Assembly (NCBI GenBank): GCA_943737045.1
Contig: CALSFV010000355.1
Coordinates: forward strand, 124,001-188,000
DNA: 64,000 bases
Reading direction: 5' to 3'
Source: Parapristionchus giblindavisi
Lineage: Eukaryota; Nematoda; Chromadorea; Rhabditida; Diplogasteridae
The notes beneath the pieces were generated by a model. That model was not told where the DNA came from. It searched no databases and worked only from the letters and a program-made list of their open reading frames with translations. Both the position numbers and the translations under genes were made by a program. Position 1 is the stretch's first letter. Every line of letters starts with the position of its first letter. Shown here piece after piece: positions 36,801 through 55,631 of this stretch.

Positions 36801-37098
36801 TATAGAAGGATTTTCAGGGACAAATTTGCAAAGCTTTGAAAAAGTGAAGTATTCTGGGGGTGGGGCTACGGTAAAGGCTAACAGGGATGCGGTTACGGTA
36901 AATGGTAAAAATGGGTGAGGTTAACGGTATCTGAAGGAGTATGAAGTGATCTTTGTCCCTTTACAGATTGGTATCAGTGAACTGAAGGAGATTGGTCGTA
37001 ACCTGGTACAGGCGGCACTCGCTCTGGTACGATCCCAGAGATCGATAGAGAGTGGCCAGCCATTGAACGATAGAGAGTGGCCAGCCATTGAACGATAG
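33888..37098 (+). pseudogene. ccpp-1: Cytosolic carboxypeptidase CCP1/CCPP-1-like, copy 4 (partial, degenerate)
   Basis: Tandem to copy 3 but starting mid-gene. Exons: 33888-33981, 34139-~34180 (truncated), 34322-34371, 34431-34440 plus 35053-35118 (split), 35244-35375, 35546-35631, 36012-36101, 36254-36348, 36492-36630, 36967-37098. The ASLECW exon has lost its 3' half and donor. A 604-bp insertion splits the HPGE exon. LNPDGV reads NPGGV. TGG in the SWHPPD exon has become TGA. A deletion before the stop moves the frame so that the end is read through into the 25-bp repeat (REWPAIER then stop at 37,098). HPGE, DLHGHS and the catalytic Glu are still encoded. Confidence 0.88.
34441..35044 (+). 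mobile_element. Retroinserted sequence with A-rich tail
   Basis: 604 bp flanked by direct 8-bp repeats AGCTGATC (34,433-34,440 and 35,045-35,052) and ending in an A-rich tail (AAAAAAAATCAAAATCAAAA). Splits the HPGE exon of copy 4. Contains a GATAGAC repeat near 34,665. No protein recognised; may be a LINE 3' end, SINE or processed transcript. Confidence 0.8.
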
Positions 37099-37392
37099 AG
37101 AGTGGCCAGCCATTGAACGATAGAGAGTGGCCAGCCATTGAACGATAGAGAGTGGCCAGCCATTGAACGATAGAGAGTGGCCAGCCATTGAACGATAGAG
37201 AGTGGCCAGCCATTGAACGATAGAGAGTGGCCAGCCATTGAACGATAGAGAGTGGCCAGCCATTGAACGATAGAGAGTGGCCAGCCATTGAACGATAGAG
37301 AGTGGCCAGCCATTGAACGATAGAGAGTGGCCAGCCATTGAACGATAGAGAGTGGCCAGCCATTGAACGATAGAGAGTGGCCAGCCATTGAA
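37043..37392. repeat. 25-bp minisatellite, 14 units, copy 4
   Basis: Exactly 14 near-identical units (350 bp) of the repeat found at 522 and 9,390. The first two units are read as protein in this copy. Confidence 0.97.
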
Positions 37393-38409
37393 CGATGACT
37401 TGGCCATCGGCTGGTCATTGATCCACTCCACCATACTGTCCACTATTTTATATTTGATTAGAACTATTCTGTAACATCTCTATGTCGATATTGTATGACA
37501 TTTTAACATAGTAATATTGACAATTTCGAGGATGAGAAATTGTAGGTATTGATTTTTTTAAATTATCGATTGTGAATTGATTTTTTTATGTTTTGAAAAT
37601 GGATTAGCGAGAGGCTATTGATTACTACAATACTATTAATATTATATTAACTGTTTTTCTATGCGTAGTTTGTAGTTTGTACCCTTACCACTGTATATCC
37701 TAATATAGGTGTATATTGTGCGTCCATAAACTTACCCTCACACATGAGGCACACATTCCAAATTATATGATAATATAAGCAAAAGATTGCCTATCTCATC
37801 AACTTCCCCGTTTAATACTTGTATTATTAGCCCAGTACCGTTACAAAATGATCATCGTATTATTGTTATTAATAATTGTAATTCGAAAATCTCGATACTA
37901 ATCAATAATGAACACCGGTACAAAGACTTACACTTGCATTTTATTTTTATTTTTTTTGTTCTCAAGACCCTCGAATATATTTTGATGTCTATAAATAGTT
38001 TGACCATTTTATCGATTTGCATGAAACATGACATAATATTTTATGATAGAATCAATAATTATGAAACTGTACTTCTTGCTTGAAGTATTATGCATTTTGA
38101 TATGGAGTATTTTGATATGGAGACTCACGTTTTCGATGAATTTTGGAGGCCTTTCCGACAATTTAGTTTCTGAAAACGCAATATTGATAATAATTGTAGA
38201 AAAATTTCCATGGTTGAAATGTCTTACTTCAGCAACTAACAATAATACTTGAATTATAGGGAGTACAAAGGGTGACATTCTCTAGATTAATATTTATCGT
38301 TTTCTCCAAAGATTTTTTTGCATTGATAGTGCATTTCTATTTCTTGCTAAGCATCTATCAGTTGAAAATCAATGAAATAAATGTGAAAAATATTAGATTT
38401 TATTAAATG

Positions 38410-38860
38410 ACAGGAATACGATGAAACACAATGGTGGCTTGAACAGTTACATGCGCCCACTCGTCTCACATAAACACTTGAACAAAATAACAGCAATTAT
38501 GAGACTTATAATTGGATTTCCAGGGATAATTGAAAGAGCAAATAGTGAATTTTACAGACCATGCAAATGTACTCAATAATATTTACAATTAGAGGAACAC
38601 TGTTACGGCCATATGTTCTAGACAGTGAACCTCTACTCAATGTGGTTTATTTATTTATTTATCGTACACCGCAAAGGTGTTTCAACAAGTACAAAGTGTT
38701 CGAGTGCAAGAAAAAAATATGTGAGAGAATGGCCATCTTCAGTGGAACCCACATTGAGTTTTGTTAATAATTCCTCCGGAACTATTTTCTTACGCTCCTT
38801 TTTGCGTCACAATTGTCAGATAAAACTGATGTCTGGCAAAGTGAATTAGAGCTTATTGTT
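38410..38860. repeat. ~450-bp direct duplicate, first copy
   Basis: Matches 39,780-40,150 at clear but incomplete identity (both contain GAACACTGTT, CGGCCATA, TTCTAGACAGTGAACCTCTA). This copy has an extra ~90 bp at about 38,646-38,735 that begins with a TTTATTTATTTATT run, probably a minus-strand LINE tail. Function unknown. Confidence 0.75.
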
Positions 38861-38918
38861 TTGGTGTTTACTCACGATATCTAAAAAATAGTGCTAAATG
38901 GGCGATATCCCTTTCTCT

Positions 38919-39122
38919 GGTATTTTCAAACTAGTAGTTTACTTAGATTTCCCACTAGCCGTAGACATGCAAGTCTACGGCTAGTTAAACGTAAGTTTAC
39001 TAGAAGTGGTGTATAATACGGTAATGCATATCGTCAAATGTTCTTTCACTACTAGTAAACTAGCAGTAAACTACTAGTCTGTGACGTCACGTATGTAAAC
39101 TACTAGTTTGGAAATACCAGAG
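38919..39122. mobile_element. MITE, family M3, clear inverted repeat
   Basis: Ends CTCTGGTATTTTCAAACTAG and, inverted, CTCTGGTATTTCCAAACTAG; the interior has repeated AGTAAACTA motifs and a local hairpin around AGCCGTAGACATGCAAGTCT near 38,958. Flanking duplication not resolved. Confidence 0.8.
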
Positions 39123-39159
39123 TTGTCTCTAACTATCTATTTATTCCTCTTTCTCTAAC

Positions 39160-39355
39160 GATCTCTCTCACTCTCCCTCTATCCTTCTCTCTCACTCTCC
39201 CTCTCTCTCTCTCACTTTCCCTCTCTCACTTTCCCTCTCTCACTTTCCCTCTCTCACTTTCCCTCTCTCACTTTCCCTCTCTCACTTTCCCTCTCTCACT
39301 TTCCCTCTCTCACTTTCCCTCTCTCACTTTCCCTCTCTCACTTTCCCTCCCTCTC
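39160..39355. repeat. (CTCTCACTTTCCCT)n array
   Basis: About ten 14-bp units inside a CT-rich tract. Confidence 0.95.
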
Positions 39356-39370
39356 TCTCCATCTCTCCTC

Positions 39371-39405
39371 CTGCAACCTCTCGTCTTCAGCAACAATGCA
39401 ATGAG
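39371..39405 (+). pseudogene. Carboxypeptidase exon scrap
   Basis: The last 35 bases of the exon at 19,648-19,542 in sense orientation, encoding [12 protein letters not shown] and followed by the same GTTAG donor. It starts directly after the CT array, so the exon's 5' part is lost. The TTTGATC motif follows as in copy 2. Confidence 0.8.
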
Positions 39406-39779
39406 GTTAGAATGGTCTTTGATCTTTAAATTCCACGGGGTTGGATCTTTGATCTTTTATACAAATGCAAATCTAGTCTCCATATCCATGCCATTAATAT
39501 ATTATATACATATCTTAATACTTATAGTATGGACGTCACAATGAAGTCAGAACAAGTGACTGAACAAACTGAGTGTATTAGAATGTTTGTGCGACATGAA
39601 TCTGGTGACTTTATCCCCGTCTTCCATTAATTTATTTATTTTTTATTTGAATTTTTTAAATTTCTTTTTTTTCTATTTCTATTTCTTGTTAAGCATTTAT
39701 TTATGAGCTTTGTTAAACTGAAAAGTTAGAAAATCATCGAAATAAAATGAAAGATACTAGAATGTTAAATGCCAAGAAT

Positions 39780-40150
39780 ACGATGAAACACTATGGTGGC
39801 TTGAACAGCCATATTTCCCTCTCATCACACATAAACACTTGAGCAAAATAACAGAAATTAGGTGACTAATAATTGGATTGTGCGAATGACCAGGAGTAAT
39901 TGAAAGCACAAACAGAGAATTTTACAGACCATGCAAACGTACTCAATACTAATTCGAGGAACACTGTTTCGGCCATAGGTTCTAGACAGTGAACCTCTAC
40001 TCAATGGGCTGGCCATCTTCGGTAGAACCCCCATTGAGTTTTTTTCACTCCTCCGGAATTATTTTCTCATGCTCCTTTTTGCGTCAGATGGAACTGATGT
40101 CTGGCGAAGTGAATTAGAGCATATTGTTATGGTGTGTACTCACGATATCT
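39780..40150. repeat. ~450-bp direct duplicate, second copy
   Basis: Partner of 38,410-38,860, lacking that copy's ~90-bp insertion, so it shows the pre-insertion state (AATGGGCTGGCCATC). Confidence 0.75.
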
Positions 40151-40339
40151 AAAAAATAGTGCTTAATAGTCGATTTAAACCTCAATTTGAGGCCATTTAC
40201 ATATTTACCTCCTTTCTGAGTTTTCGAAAGAAATGCGTACACACATCGAGAAGATATTATTCATTTCATTTACAACAAATTTCTCAAGAGTTTGTTAGGT
40301 CGGCTCTGGTGTGCTTGGTTTACCAATTCTTGATCTCTC

Positions 40340-40687
40340 TTAAAGGTGGTGTCCGGGCAATATTTTCGTGAACAAACTGTGAAGAGAGAAAGATAGCAAA
40401 AGTTATTCTGCATACCTTACATAAATTAGTTTATGATAATTTAGCTTATTGATCGCTAGAATCGTGAATGAATCATGCTTGATGTACAGGCAAAGGCGCG
40501 AAATTTTGAAAATAAGAAAGTTCGGCGATAGGTTTCGAACCAGCGACGATGCGCTTACTAGACAGCGCCTTTACCACTACACCAAGAGATGCTCGAATGG
40601 AAGTTCTAATTTCTTGCATATCATTTAGCCCTTGAATAGCCGATATGTTATATATTTGCATAGACATTCGAGGGCCTCCATCTTTAA
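40340..40687. mobile_element. TTAA-flanked 340-bp element carrying a tRNA-like segment
   Basis: Bounded by TTAA at 40,340-40,343 and 40,684-40,687, with short inverted ends AGGTGG / CCATCT. The inverted arm has one TTAA at 25,420-25,423 and no element, an empty site that supports TTAA duplication. Confidence 0.85.
40519..40592 (-). tRNA. tRNA-like sequence, probably a pseudogene
   Basis: On the minus strand an A-box-like TTGGTGTAGTGG is followed at tRNA spacing by GCGCT-loop-AGCGC and a B box GGTTCGAAACC. The anticodon stem pairs only with an 8-base loop (GTCTAGTA), and the acceptor and T stems pair poorly. Most likely a decayed tRNA or the head of a tRNA-derived SINE caught in the TTAA element. 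Confidence 0.35.
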
Positions 40688-41436
40688 ACAGTTTGACCCA
40701 ACTGCCTTCCGAAAGTGGTCGCTAGATAAGATATATTATGCAATAATATATCCCCTGTACTTCTTTCTCGTATTAGCGTGTTAATGATACAACTATTATG
40801 CTACGCAATTAAGAATTGCCAAATTTACGATAAATGTTTGGACTCATTAAAATTTCCGTGAACCACTTCATTTTTTTCAGTGCATGCGTCTACCTTCCAT
40901 GCCTCAGAAATCATCATCCCCTACACATTCTATCCCGAATCTTCCCAGATTTCTGTTCCATTCGACTACCGTATACCCTCGCTATTCCACTCGAGACCTA
41001 TTTTGCACTTCTTCGATGAGGTAGACATGGAGGCCCCGCCCACAATAGCACGTTAGAATTTAAAGTACTTTTAAATAGAGTATAGTCATGACTACTAATG
41101 TCCCTAGGGATCGAGAACGTTGGCCTTGACTGTGAAATATTCTTCAAATGCAATCTAGCTCATTCAAAACTCTGCTAGAACTTTTTTTAGAGCAGAGTGT
41201 TACGATTTTGCTTCTTGGCGTTCGTTTTCAGCCACAAAACGAGCCAATTTGAAACTGTCCGCTCTGGCAATGCTTTCTCGACGAAATGTTTCAAGGTACA
41301 ACCCGAGATAATTTTGTTGGCAATGCTCTCGTAGACAAAGCGAGCGAGAAAGTGTGGCCAGAGCGGAAAAATTCAAATTAATTCGGGTGTCACTTGTACT
41401 GGTGTAATGTTTTAATGAATAAAATCAATATAAGGC

Positions 41437-49292
<7,856 letters not shown>

Positions 49293-49628
49293 TAGCGTTC
49301 TATGAATTGTTTAAATTGTTTAATTATGTGATTATTTAATTATTTGATTATTCTCCATGAATCATAATTATGTGCCAACATAGTATTATTATAGAAGCTA
49401 TTGAATTTCATTATTTTTTGCTTTATCGAAATTTCATTGTTCATTTCATAACAACAACTTTGTGAGCCGAGTGTTAATTTGTCAATGAAAGCTCGGCAAT
49501 ACATACTATTCCGATGGTATCCAAATCATCGATTTTAACGTCAATGTTACGTGACTAGGGTTATTTGGTTCTTTTACGATCAGTGTCTAATAATAAGTTA
49601 TGATTCCGAAGTCATCGATCGCCATTTT

Positions 49629-49735
49629 AGAACACCGGACCAGTCCAAAAGTGTAAAATAAAAAAGTTTATTGTTAGTCTAAAAGGCTTGGGTATATTTT
49701 ATTCTTCGCCATTTTGACTGGCCCGGTCTCTTCAT
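49629..49735. mobile_element. MITE, family M2
   Basis: GAACACCGGACCAGTCCAAA at left; CATTTTGACTGGCCCGGTCT inverted at right; pairs with 19,133-19,275. Confidence 0.65.
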
Positions 49736-49757
49736 TCGCACCTCATTTCTTCCTCAC

Positions 49758-50052
49758 ATGCGGTCGCTCGCTCCTTTTCTGCTCCTCCTCCTCCTCCTTC
49801 AATCAGTACAAGGAGGCGGGTCTTCGAGACAATTTATTCATCGATGCGTAAACATGGAACGGTGGGTGCGATCGATGGTTCATGATTATTATATAACACC
49901 TAAATTAATTAAATTAATAATTTTTTGGCATTCACATAAAATGTAAATTGTTAAAATATATAGCTTAGATATAATGTGCCGTCTATAGCTATAATAACTA
50001 TGTACATTATTATATAATAACAGAATATTATAATTCGATGGTGTCTCAAATT

Positions 50053-50107
<55 letters not shown>

Positions 50108-52140
50108 CTATTATGACGAGACGACACTACCCCATTTAGTAACTTTTCACTCTAATTTGAATCCCTCTGCTCTGGCAACGCTCTCGCCACATTCTGAACA
50201 GAATCCTCTCTCGCTGTTAAGTCTAAAGCAATTAATGTCTTCAGAAACGTCTCGCACAACTGGGTCTGCGAGCTGGTTATGGTTTCGAATGGATACGGTT
50301 CGTAGCCATATATTATTAGAGAAGATGAAGGAAAGCTGCGAATGTTCATGCGAACCTCTAACATCTCTCATTGGGATAAATGAAAAGCAGCAGTGGCCGT
50401 ATGCATGAACAATGGAACACCGTTTTCCATGAAAATGTGACGTCATTCGCGTGAGCGGAGGATTTTTTGAAAAACACCTCTGCCTACGCTAATGACGTCA
50501 CATTTTCCCGTAAAACGGTTTTCCGTTGTTCATGCATATGGCCACTAAATAGTAAACATAAATTTGGCCCAGTAGTACAACTTCGGAATGGTCGCGGATC
50601 ATACATTTTCGGTGCCCGTGCCGTTATTTTTTATAGAGTAGTCTTGTCTGCTAGCCAGATTTTAGGCTCACCTTCAATCAAATTATCGGCCCACCAAAAA
50701 AGGCCACGGCAAAGAAAGCGAGAGAGTGTGACCAGAGAGGAGTGATTCAAATTATCATAATAGTTATCGATCTTCAAGCCATATTTCAGGAGATTTGATC
50801 CCGTATTCATCTCGACTCTTTGAGAGAGATGATTTCGACATGCATGGCAAGTAAGTTTGCGACAGGCCGAGCTAAGTTGAAACTCTCCGCTCTGACCGCA
50901 CTCTCTCGCTTTAGTTGTCTACGAGAGATAGTATTGCCAATGCGGAGAGTAAAATTAGCTTGGTGCGATGATCAAAATAATCATTTCATGCGAGAGTTAA
51001 AAACCAGAAACAATATCGGACGTAAACCCTAACTAATATAATAATAATATTAATATTAATAATAATATTAATAATAATGTATAATTCGAAGGGAGCGTTG
51101 CATCAGGAAGTCGAATTGGTCGATCACAATGTGGTGTGGTCTCAAGAATTGCTTTCAAAATGTTCGTTTACTTATTATTACCGTACCGTATCCTACCGTA
51201 GTACTTACGTACCTTACCGTAACCTATCGTACCTACTATACATACAGTATCCTGTCATACCGTAGCCAACAGTAACCTTTCGTAACTACTATACAGTATC
51301 CTGTCATACCGTAGCCAACAGTAACCTATCGTACCTACTATACAGTATCCCGTCATACCGTAACCTACAGTAATATACCATTGCAGCCGGAGAATGCAGG
51401 CATGGAAGTGTGCGACTGGAGAACGCCCCGAGTGGAGAAGAAGCTATGGCGAGATCCGGATCCTGGACTGCGATCGGCCAATGAAAAGGTGCTAATTTTA
51501 CTCTCCAATGGCAATACTCTCTCTCTCGTAGACAAAGAAAGCGAGACAGTGTGGTCAGAGTGGAGAGTTTCAAATTAGCTCGACCTGTCACAAACTTACT
51601 TGCCATGCATGTCGATATCATCTCTCTCGATGAGTCTAGATGAAAAACTAATTGATATTATTGGTTGAGTATCAAGAAATGTTCCTGTTGCATACGTTGA
51701 TTCTCTTTTCGTCTTGTTGATTGCACCACTGAATAAGCACGAGAACTTATTTGAAATCCTTGCAATAGTTTTTCATTTTTATCTACGTGGTCAGAGGGGA
51801 CTGTTTCAAACTAACTTTGCGTTTTTTTTTTCTTTTTTCTAAATAAATAAATAAATTTGAGATGGACATCATGTTGCTGTACTCTACCGTCTGTTTCTTC
51901 CCTTGTGCACTCGTTTTCATGACGTTGGCACTCTTCGCACGAACCGACCGGTACATGGCTTAAAGGGAGCGTAACCTCACTCAATGGCCTCTTCATTGCG
52001 CACACTATTTCTCTGTTCTCTAACATCGAGAGAGCGTAGAGCGTTGAAGAGGCCGTTGACAAAGGTTTCAGCCCCATTATTAACCACATGGAGCGGTTCC
52101 GGTGTCTAGTACCGAGGGCCGAAACATCGGACCGCATAGA
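49758..52140 (+). CDS. Unrecognised secreted or membrane protein gene (partial model)
   Basis: The first exon (49,758 to about 49,860) starts with ATG and encodes a textbook signal peptide (MRSLAPFLLLLLLLQSVQGG), then RQFIHRCVNMER before a GTGGGT donor. Candidate downstream exons: 51,090-51,161 (frame GALHQEVELVDHNVVW), 51,388-51,486 (acceptor TTGCAG, PENAGMEVCDWRTP, donor after AATGAAAAG), and about 51,860-51,960, encoding MDIMLLYSTVCFFPC and ALVFMTLALFARTDRY, a membrane helix, interrupted by a TTAA MITE before HMERFRCLVPRAETSD. More than one frame is open in the middle exons, so the joins are not proven. No family recognised. Mobile elements lie between all exons. Confidence 0.35.
50057..50103. 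repeat. (AT)n microsatellite
   Basis: About 23 AT units in the intron after the signal-peptide exon. Confidence 0.97.
50146..50755. mobile_element. ~600-bp inverted-repeat element with M1-like ends
   Basis: Left TAATTTGAATCCCTCTGCTC and right GAGGAGTGATTCAAATTA are inverted and M1-like. The centre (50,405-50,540) is a second palindrome built on AATGTGACGTCATTCGCGTG and TAATGACGTCACATTTTCC. Probably nested elements. Confidence 0.7.
50865..50968. mobile_element. MITE, family M1
   Basis: Ends CCGAGCTAAGTTGAAACTCT and AGAGTAAAATTAGCTTGG. With its flank (50,820-50,865) it forms an inverted repeat with 51,490-51,635. Confidence 0.8.
51490..51590. mobile_element. MITE, family M1
   Basis: Inverted partner of 50,865-50,968. 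The shared flank GACATGCATGGCAAGTAAG beyond the MITE shows duplication of a larger block. Confidence 0.8.
51961..52066. mobile_element. TTAA MITE, second copy
   Basis: TTAAAGGGAGCGTAACCTCA with a partial inverted end GAAGAGGCCGTTGA. The right terminus is degraded relative to 27,373-27,493. Confidence 0.75.
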
Positions 52141-53220
52141 TCTTTCATATAGTCACCAAACTTATTCTCTTTTATATCTATTCACAGTCATAAACCAATT
52201 ATTTTTTATTCAAAAAAAATGTCGACACTACTCTAGAAGCCTACAATAAGCTCCGCAATTCGTTCCGGCTTCTGGAGTAGTGCCACAATGTTTTGCAACT
52301 TATTCATTAGCTAAGTATCTTAGTAGCTAATTAATTTTAATAAAAGCATTTACTTATGTCTCACATAAAAAAATGAAACAATTCTTGTTAGAGAGGAAGT
52401 AAAGCTAAGATATTACAGGGGAAGAAGGGTCATCTTAAAGAAGACTACAGCTGATTAATCAATCAATCGATGTATCGATCGGTCCATCAACTTTGAATAA
52501 AACTATCAACGAATGCATTGTCTGTTACTATGATTCAATTTCCATCGTTCATACATAATTCGACTTCAATTATGTTATAATAACAATAATAACAGTAATA
52601 ACGACGTAATATTATTGCAAAGAAACCATCATTCATTCGTGTACAAAATTTCACAGAAACTGCCTTGGACACCATCTTTGATCTTTGATCTCTAGATTAC
52701 TAAATTTAATACACTCGATCTGGTTAAAAATTGATCTTTGATCTTTCCTTGTTAATTTTGATTACTGATCTGTGGTCTTTGGTCTCTGGATTAGTTCTTG
52801 TGTTGGACATACACTTGATCTATTGAACTTGATCTTTGAACTTTAATTGTTGATTTTTGATCTTTCATTCATCCTCACTAAATTTGATAGTGTGGGCGAC
52901 AGTTCCAATGAATGATTCATTCCGCCTCTTGTTTCCTTGTACATATTACTCTACCTCTCCTCTCTCTACCAATTCCTCTTTCTCTCCTTCCGACATTATA
53001 TAAAAGATCTGGCACTCACTATATTTGATTAACACCCACTCAATATTGGGCGATTATGATTCAGAGGGATTCTATCCCATGTGTCTTTTCATCCTTCACA
53101 CTATTTCGTTATTATCAAGTCTTTGCCTTTTTTAATTCTTTGCTTCTTTCGGTAATATTTCTTCTTCTACAACCTTTTGATATTCAAGTAAGAAAGTTTT
53201 CCAATTCATTAAAGGCACAC
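52141..53220. other. Intergenic, motif-rich, no gene seen
   Basis: Contains a short inverted repeat GGCACTACTCCAGAAGCC against CACTACTCTAGAAGCC (52,226-52,290) and a TTTGATC array at 52,672-52,865. Otherwise AT-rich with no supported frame. Confidence 0.6.
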
Positions 53221-53224
53221 CCCA

Positions 53225-53305
53225 TTTAATTTAAAAATCTCCGCTCTGGCAATACTCCCTCGTTTACTTTATCTACGAGAGAGCGTAGCCAGAGTAAATT
53301 TAACA
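53225..53305. mobile_element. MITE, family M1
   Basis: TCTCCGCTCTGGCAATACTC plus TATCTACGAGAGAGCGTAGC; right end truncated. Confidence 0.65.
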
Positions 53306-53654
53306 CAGTCTCTTCACCACCCTCTGCTCTCCTATCCACTGGATACCAACGAGATATTATTATTATTATTATTATATTATAGAGATTTGAAGGGACCGTT
53401 CCATACTCCATTCGTTATTTTTATCGTTATTTGTTAGAATGGTCTCAAGGTAGATCATCTTCTAGCCCTTCCTCTCATTATTGATTGGTTCGTTGCCTAG
53501 GAATGCCCCAGAAAGTGTTTGTTTTCGACACATTCTAATGACAATTTGGAGGAATTGTACCATTGTTGTTTCATTTCACGCGTAATTTCGTTGTTTACCA
53601 GTTCCGTTTTAATGAAAACTTTACCCTCCATCGACATTTTCTTCATTTTGGCAA

Positions 53655-54035
53655 TACTTTAGAACATCGAACCAGTCCAAAAGTATAGTATTAAAGTCTA
53701 GAATAAATATCTCAACCATTTCAACTCTGAACGCTGATACCCTGGACAATTATTTTCATTTCAACTGCTGTCGCGCCTCGGGCAATCAATTCAATTCAAT
53801 TCAATTCAATTCAATTTATTCATATCAAGTATTATACTAGATGAAGGGAGGGCCGTTCTTCAGTTCCTCCAATGGTATAGACCACCATTGCACATTGATC
53901 CTCTTGAACTCATCTCGCCATCGAACACGGGGTTGACCTGTTCGATGGCGAGACGCCTCGGGCGTAGATAAAATATTATAAAGGCCCTTTCCTTCGTGTT
54001 TACTTAACTTTGGACTGATCCAGTGTTCTGCAGTA
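53655..54035. mobile_element. MITE, family M2, with nested LINE end
   Basis: ACATCGAACCAGTCCAAAAG at left and ACTGATCCAGTGTTCTGCA at right are the M2 ends. The LINE fragment at 53,784-53,953 sits inside and accounts for its larger size. Confidence 0.65.
53784..53953 (-). mobile_element. LINE 3' end with (TTGAA)n tail
   Basis: On the minus strand the frame GQPRVRWRDEFKRINVQWW ends at TAG (53,837-53,839). This is the RWRD-helix-W pattern seen at the C terminus of many non-LTR polyproteins. A short UTR and an AATTG repeat tail follow. Flanked by direct repeats CGCCTCGGGC (53,774-53,783 and 53,954-53,963). Strongly 5' truncated. Confidence 0.8.
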
Positions 54036-54680
54036 ATTCCTCCATTTCTAGTGCCATTTTATTTCTATACCGACGAGAGAGCATTGTGCTCCGAAGAGAC
54101 TGTTTGTCTGCCATTGAACATATTGATGCCATCCTTGTTTTTGCCTTGTTTTGGTCGTATTTCTTTAAAAAATTGGCTTTTTGTCGTTGTTTTCCGTCAG
54201 AATTTAAGTAAAAGAGGCTCCCTCATTACTCTTTTACTCATGGTCGTGGTCCATTTCTTTGTCTTTTATGTCCCTCCTCTCCCTCTCCTTATTTTCTCCT
54301 CTCCCTCTCCTTTTTCGCCTCCTCTCTCCCTCTATCCCCTTTTGCTCATCAATTTCCATTTGCAAGCAGCAACGCGGCTGAAATGAGCGCCAGCACGCAA
54401 AACGAACTGAAAGCCACCCTCTCCCTCTCCTTATTTTCTGCTCTCCCTCTCCTTTTTTCGCCTCCCTCTCCCTCCCTCTCTCGCTTAGGCCATTCAGCCT
54501 CTCATCTACTTATCGAGATGGCTAAAACGACCTTTCTCCATCTACGGTAGAGAGTAGCTGCCGTCTTTATGAATAGAGATAACAAGAGCCAACACAAAAA
54601 GCCATAGCGAGATGTGGGAACTGACCTTGTAGCACATTATGTAGATTAAGCGATACGCAGTGACCTTAGCGCGTTAGAAC
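54036..54680. other. CT-rich stretch, no gene supported
   Basis: Two similar CT-rich blocks (54,265-54,345 and 54,417-54,482, sharing CTCTCCCTCTCCTTATTTTC). A 111-codon open frame at 54,051-54,386 runs into this low-complexity sequence and shows no recognisable domain. Confidence 0.5.
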
Positions 54681-54683
54681 ACC

Positions 54684-55602
54684 TAACAAGGGAAGCACCT
54701 CAGCTCACGGAAACAATTCCCAATGCGACCCATATGGGTGGTTAGGGTTGAGGGGGAGACCGTCAAAAGTGGTATCCAAAGTTGCCCATGGGGCCTACAA
54801 ACAGATGTATTCGATCGATATTTGTTTACGCATGCGTCGCTCAAATGCATAACTCTGTGTTCAGTGAAGCTGCGGGTTCCAAACTTGGCAGCGATAATAG
54901 CCCATGAGAGATACATAACCTGGTGGAGTATGAGCGCGATCGGTTGAATTCTGAGAAATTTCGAAAATTTATTTTTTTCTTATTTTCCGAGATACAGACA
55001 TTGCCTGTTCAGGTTAATTTCGATCCTATTTAACAGATAGATGCCGTCTATGTATAACAAACGACAGCTTACTAGTGTTTCATGAAATTTCGCGCTCTTT
55101 TTGTGAAAAATTATAGTTGGATAAAGGAGGTAGAAACTAGAATCATTAATTTTTCGAAATTCTCAGAATTTGTCCGATTAGGCTCAGACTTTGCCACGAC
55201 AATTATCATGAAGATAGAAGATGATCCCTATAATAGAATAGCAATTGATGCTCTTTTAGTGAAACAGTAAATCATTTTACCTTTTTGGATGATTTGCAAA
55301 AATCGTGAATTTTCGAAATTTCTCAAAATTCAACCTATAAGGATCATACTCGGCCAGGCTATGTATGGCTCATGGAATATTATCTCTGCCAAGTTTGGAG
55401 CCTGCAGCTTCACTGAGCACAGAGTTATGGCATTTTAAAGGTGCATGTTTTTGTAGAATATCGATCGAAAATGTCGAAAATTTCCTATTTGGTAGGCCCC
55501 ATGGGCAACTTTGGATACTACTTTTGGCGGTCTCCCCCTCAAACCTAACTATCCATATGGATCGCATTGGGAATTGTTTCCGTAAACTGAGGTGCTTCCC
55601 TT
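54684..55602. mobile_element. ~0.92 kb palindromic element
   Basis: Inverted ends AAGGGAAGCACCTCAG and CTGAGGTGCTTCCCTT, arms of about 260 bp, each with a mirrored frame (for example GRPHGQLWI) reflecting symmetry. The interior has AAATTTCG and GAAATTTC strings in both orientations. Target duplication unresolved. Confidence 0.85.
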
Positions 55603-55631
55603 GTAAGCACCTGAGCATACCTTAGGGTAGG

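Noticed and set aside
36921..37443. 160-codon repetitive frames in the 25-bp array (minus strand)
   Set aside because: A 25-bp repeat without stops reads open in several frames; the true gene is on the plus strand and stops at 37,098.
39160..39355. CRISPR-like array
   Set aside because: The 14-bp units have no spacers and the genome is eukaryotic; it is a simple minisatellite.
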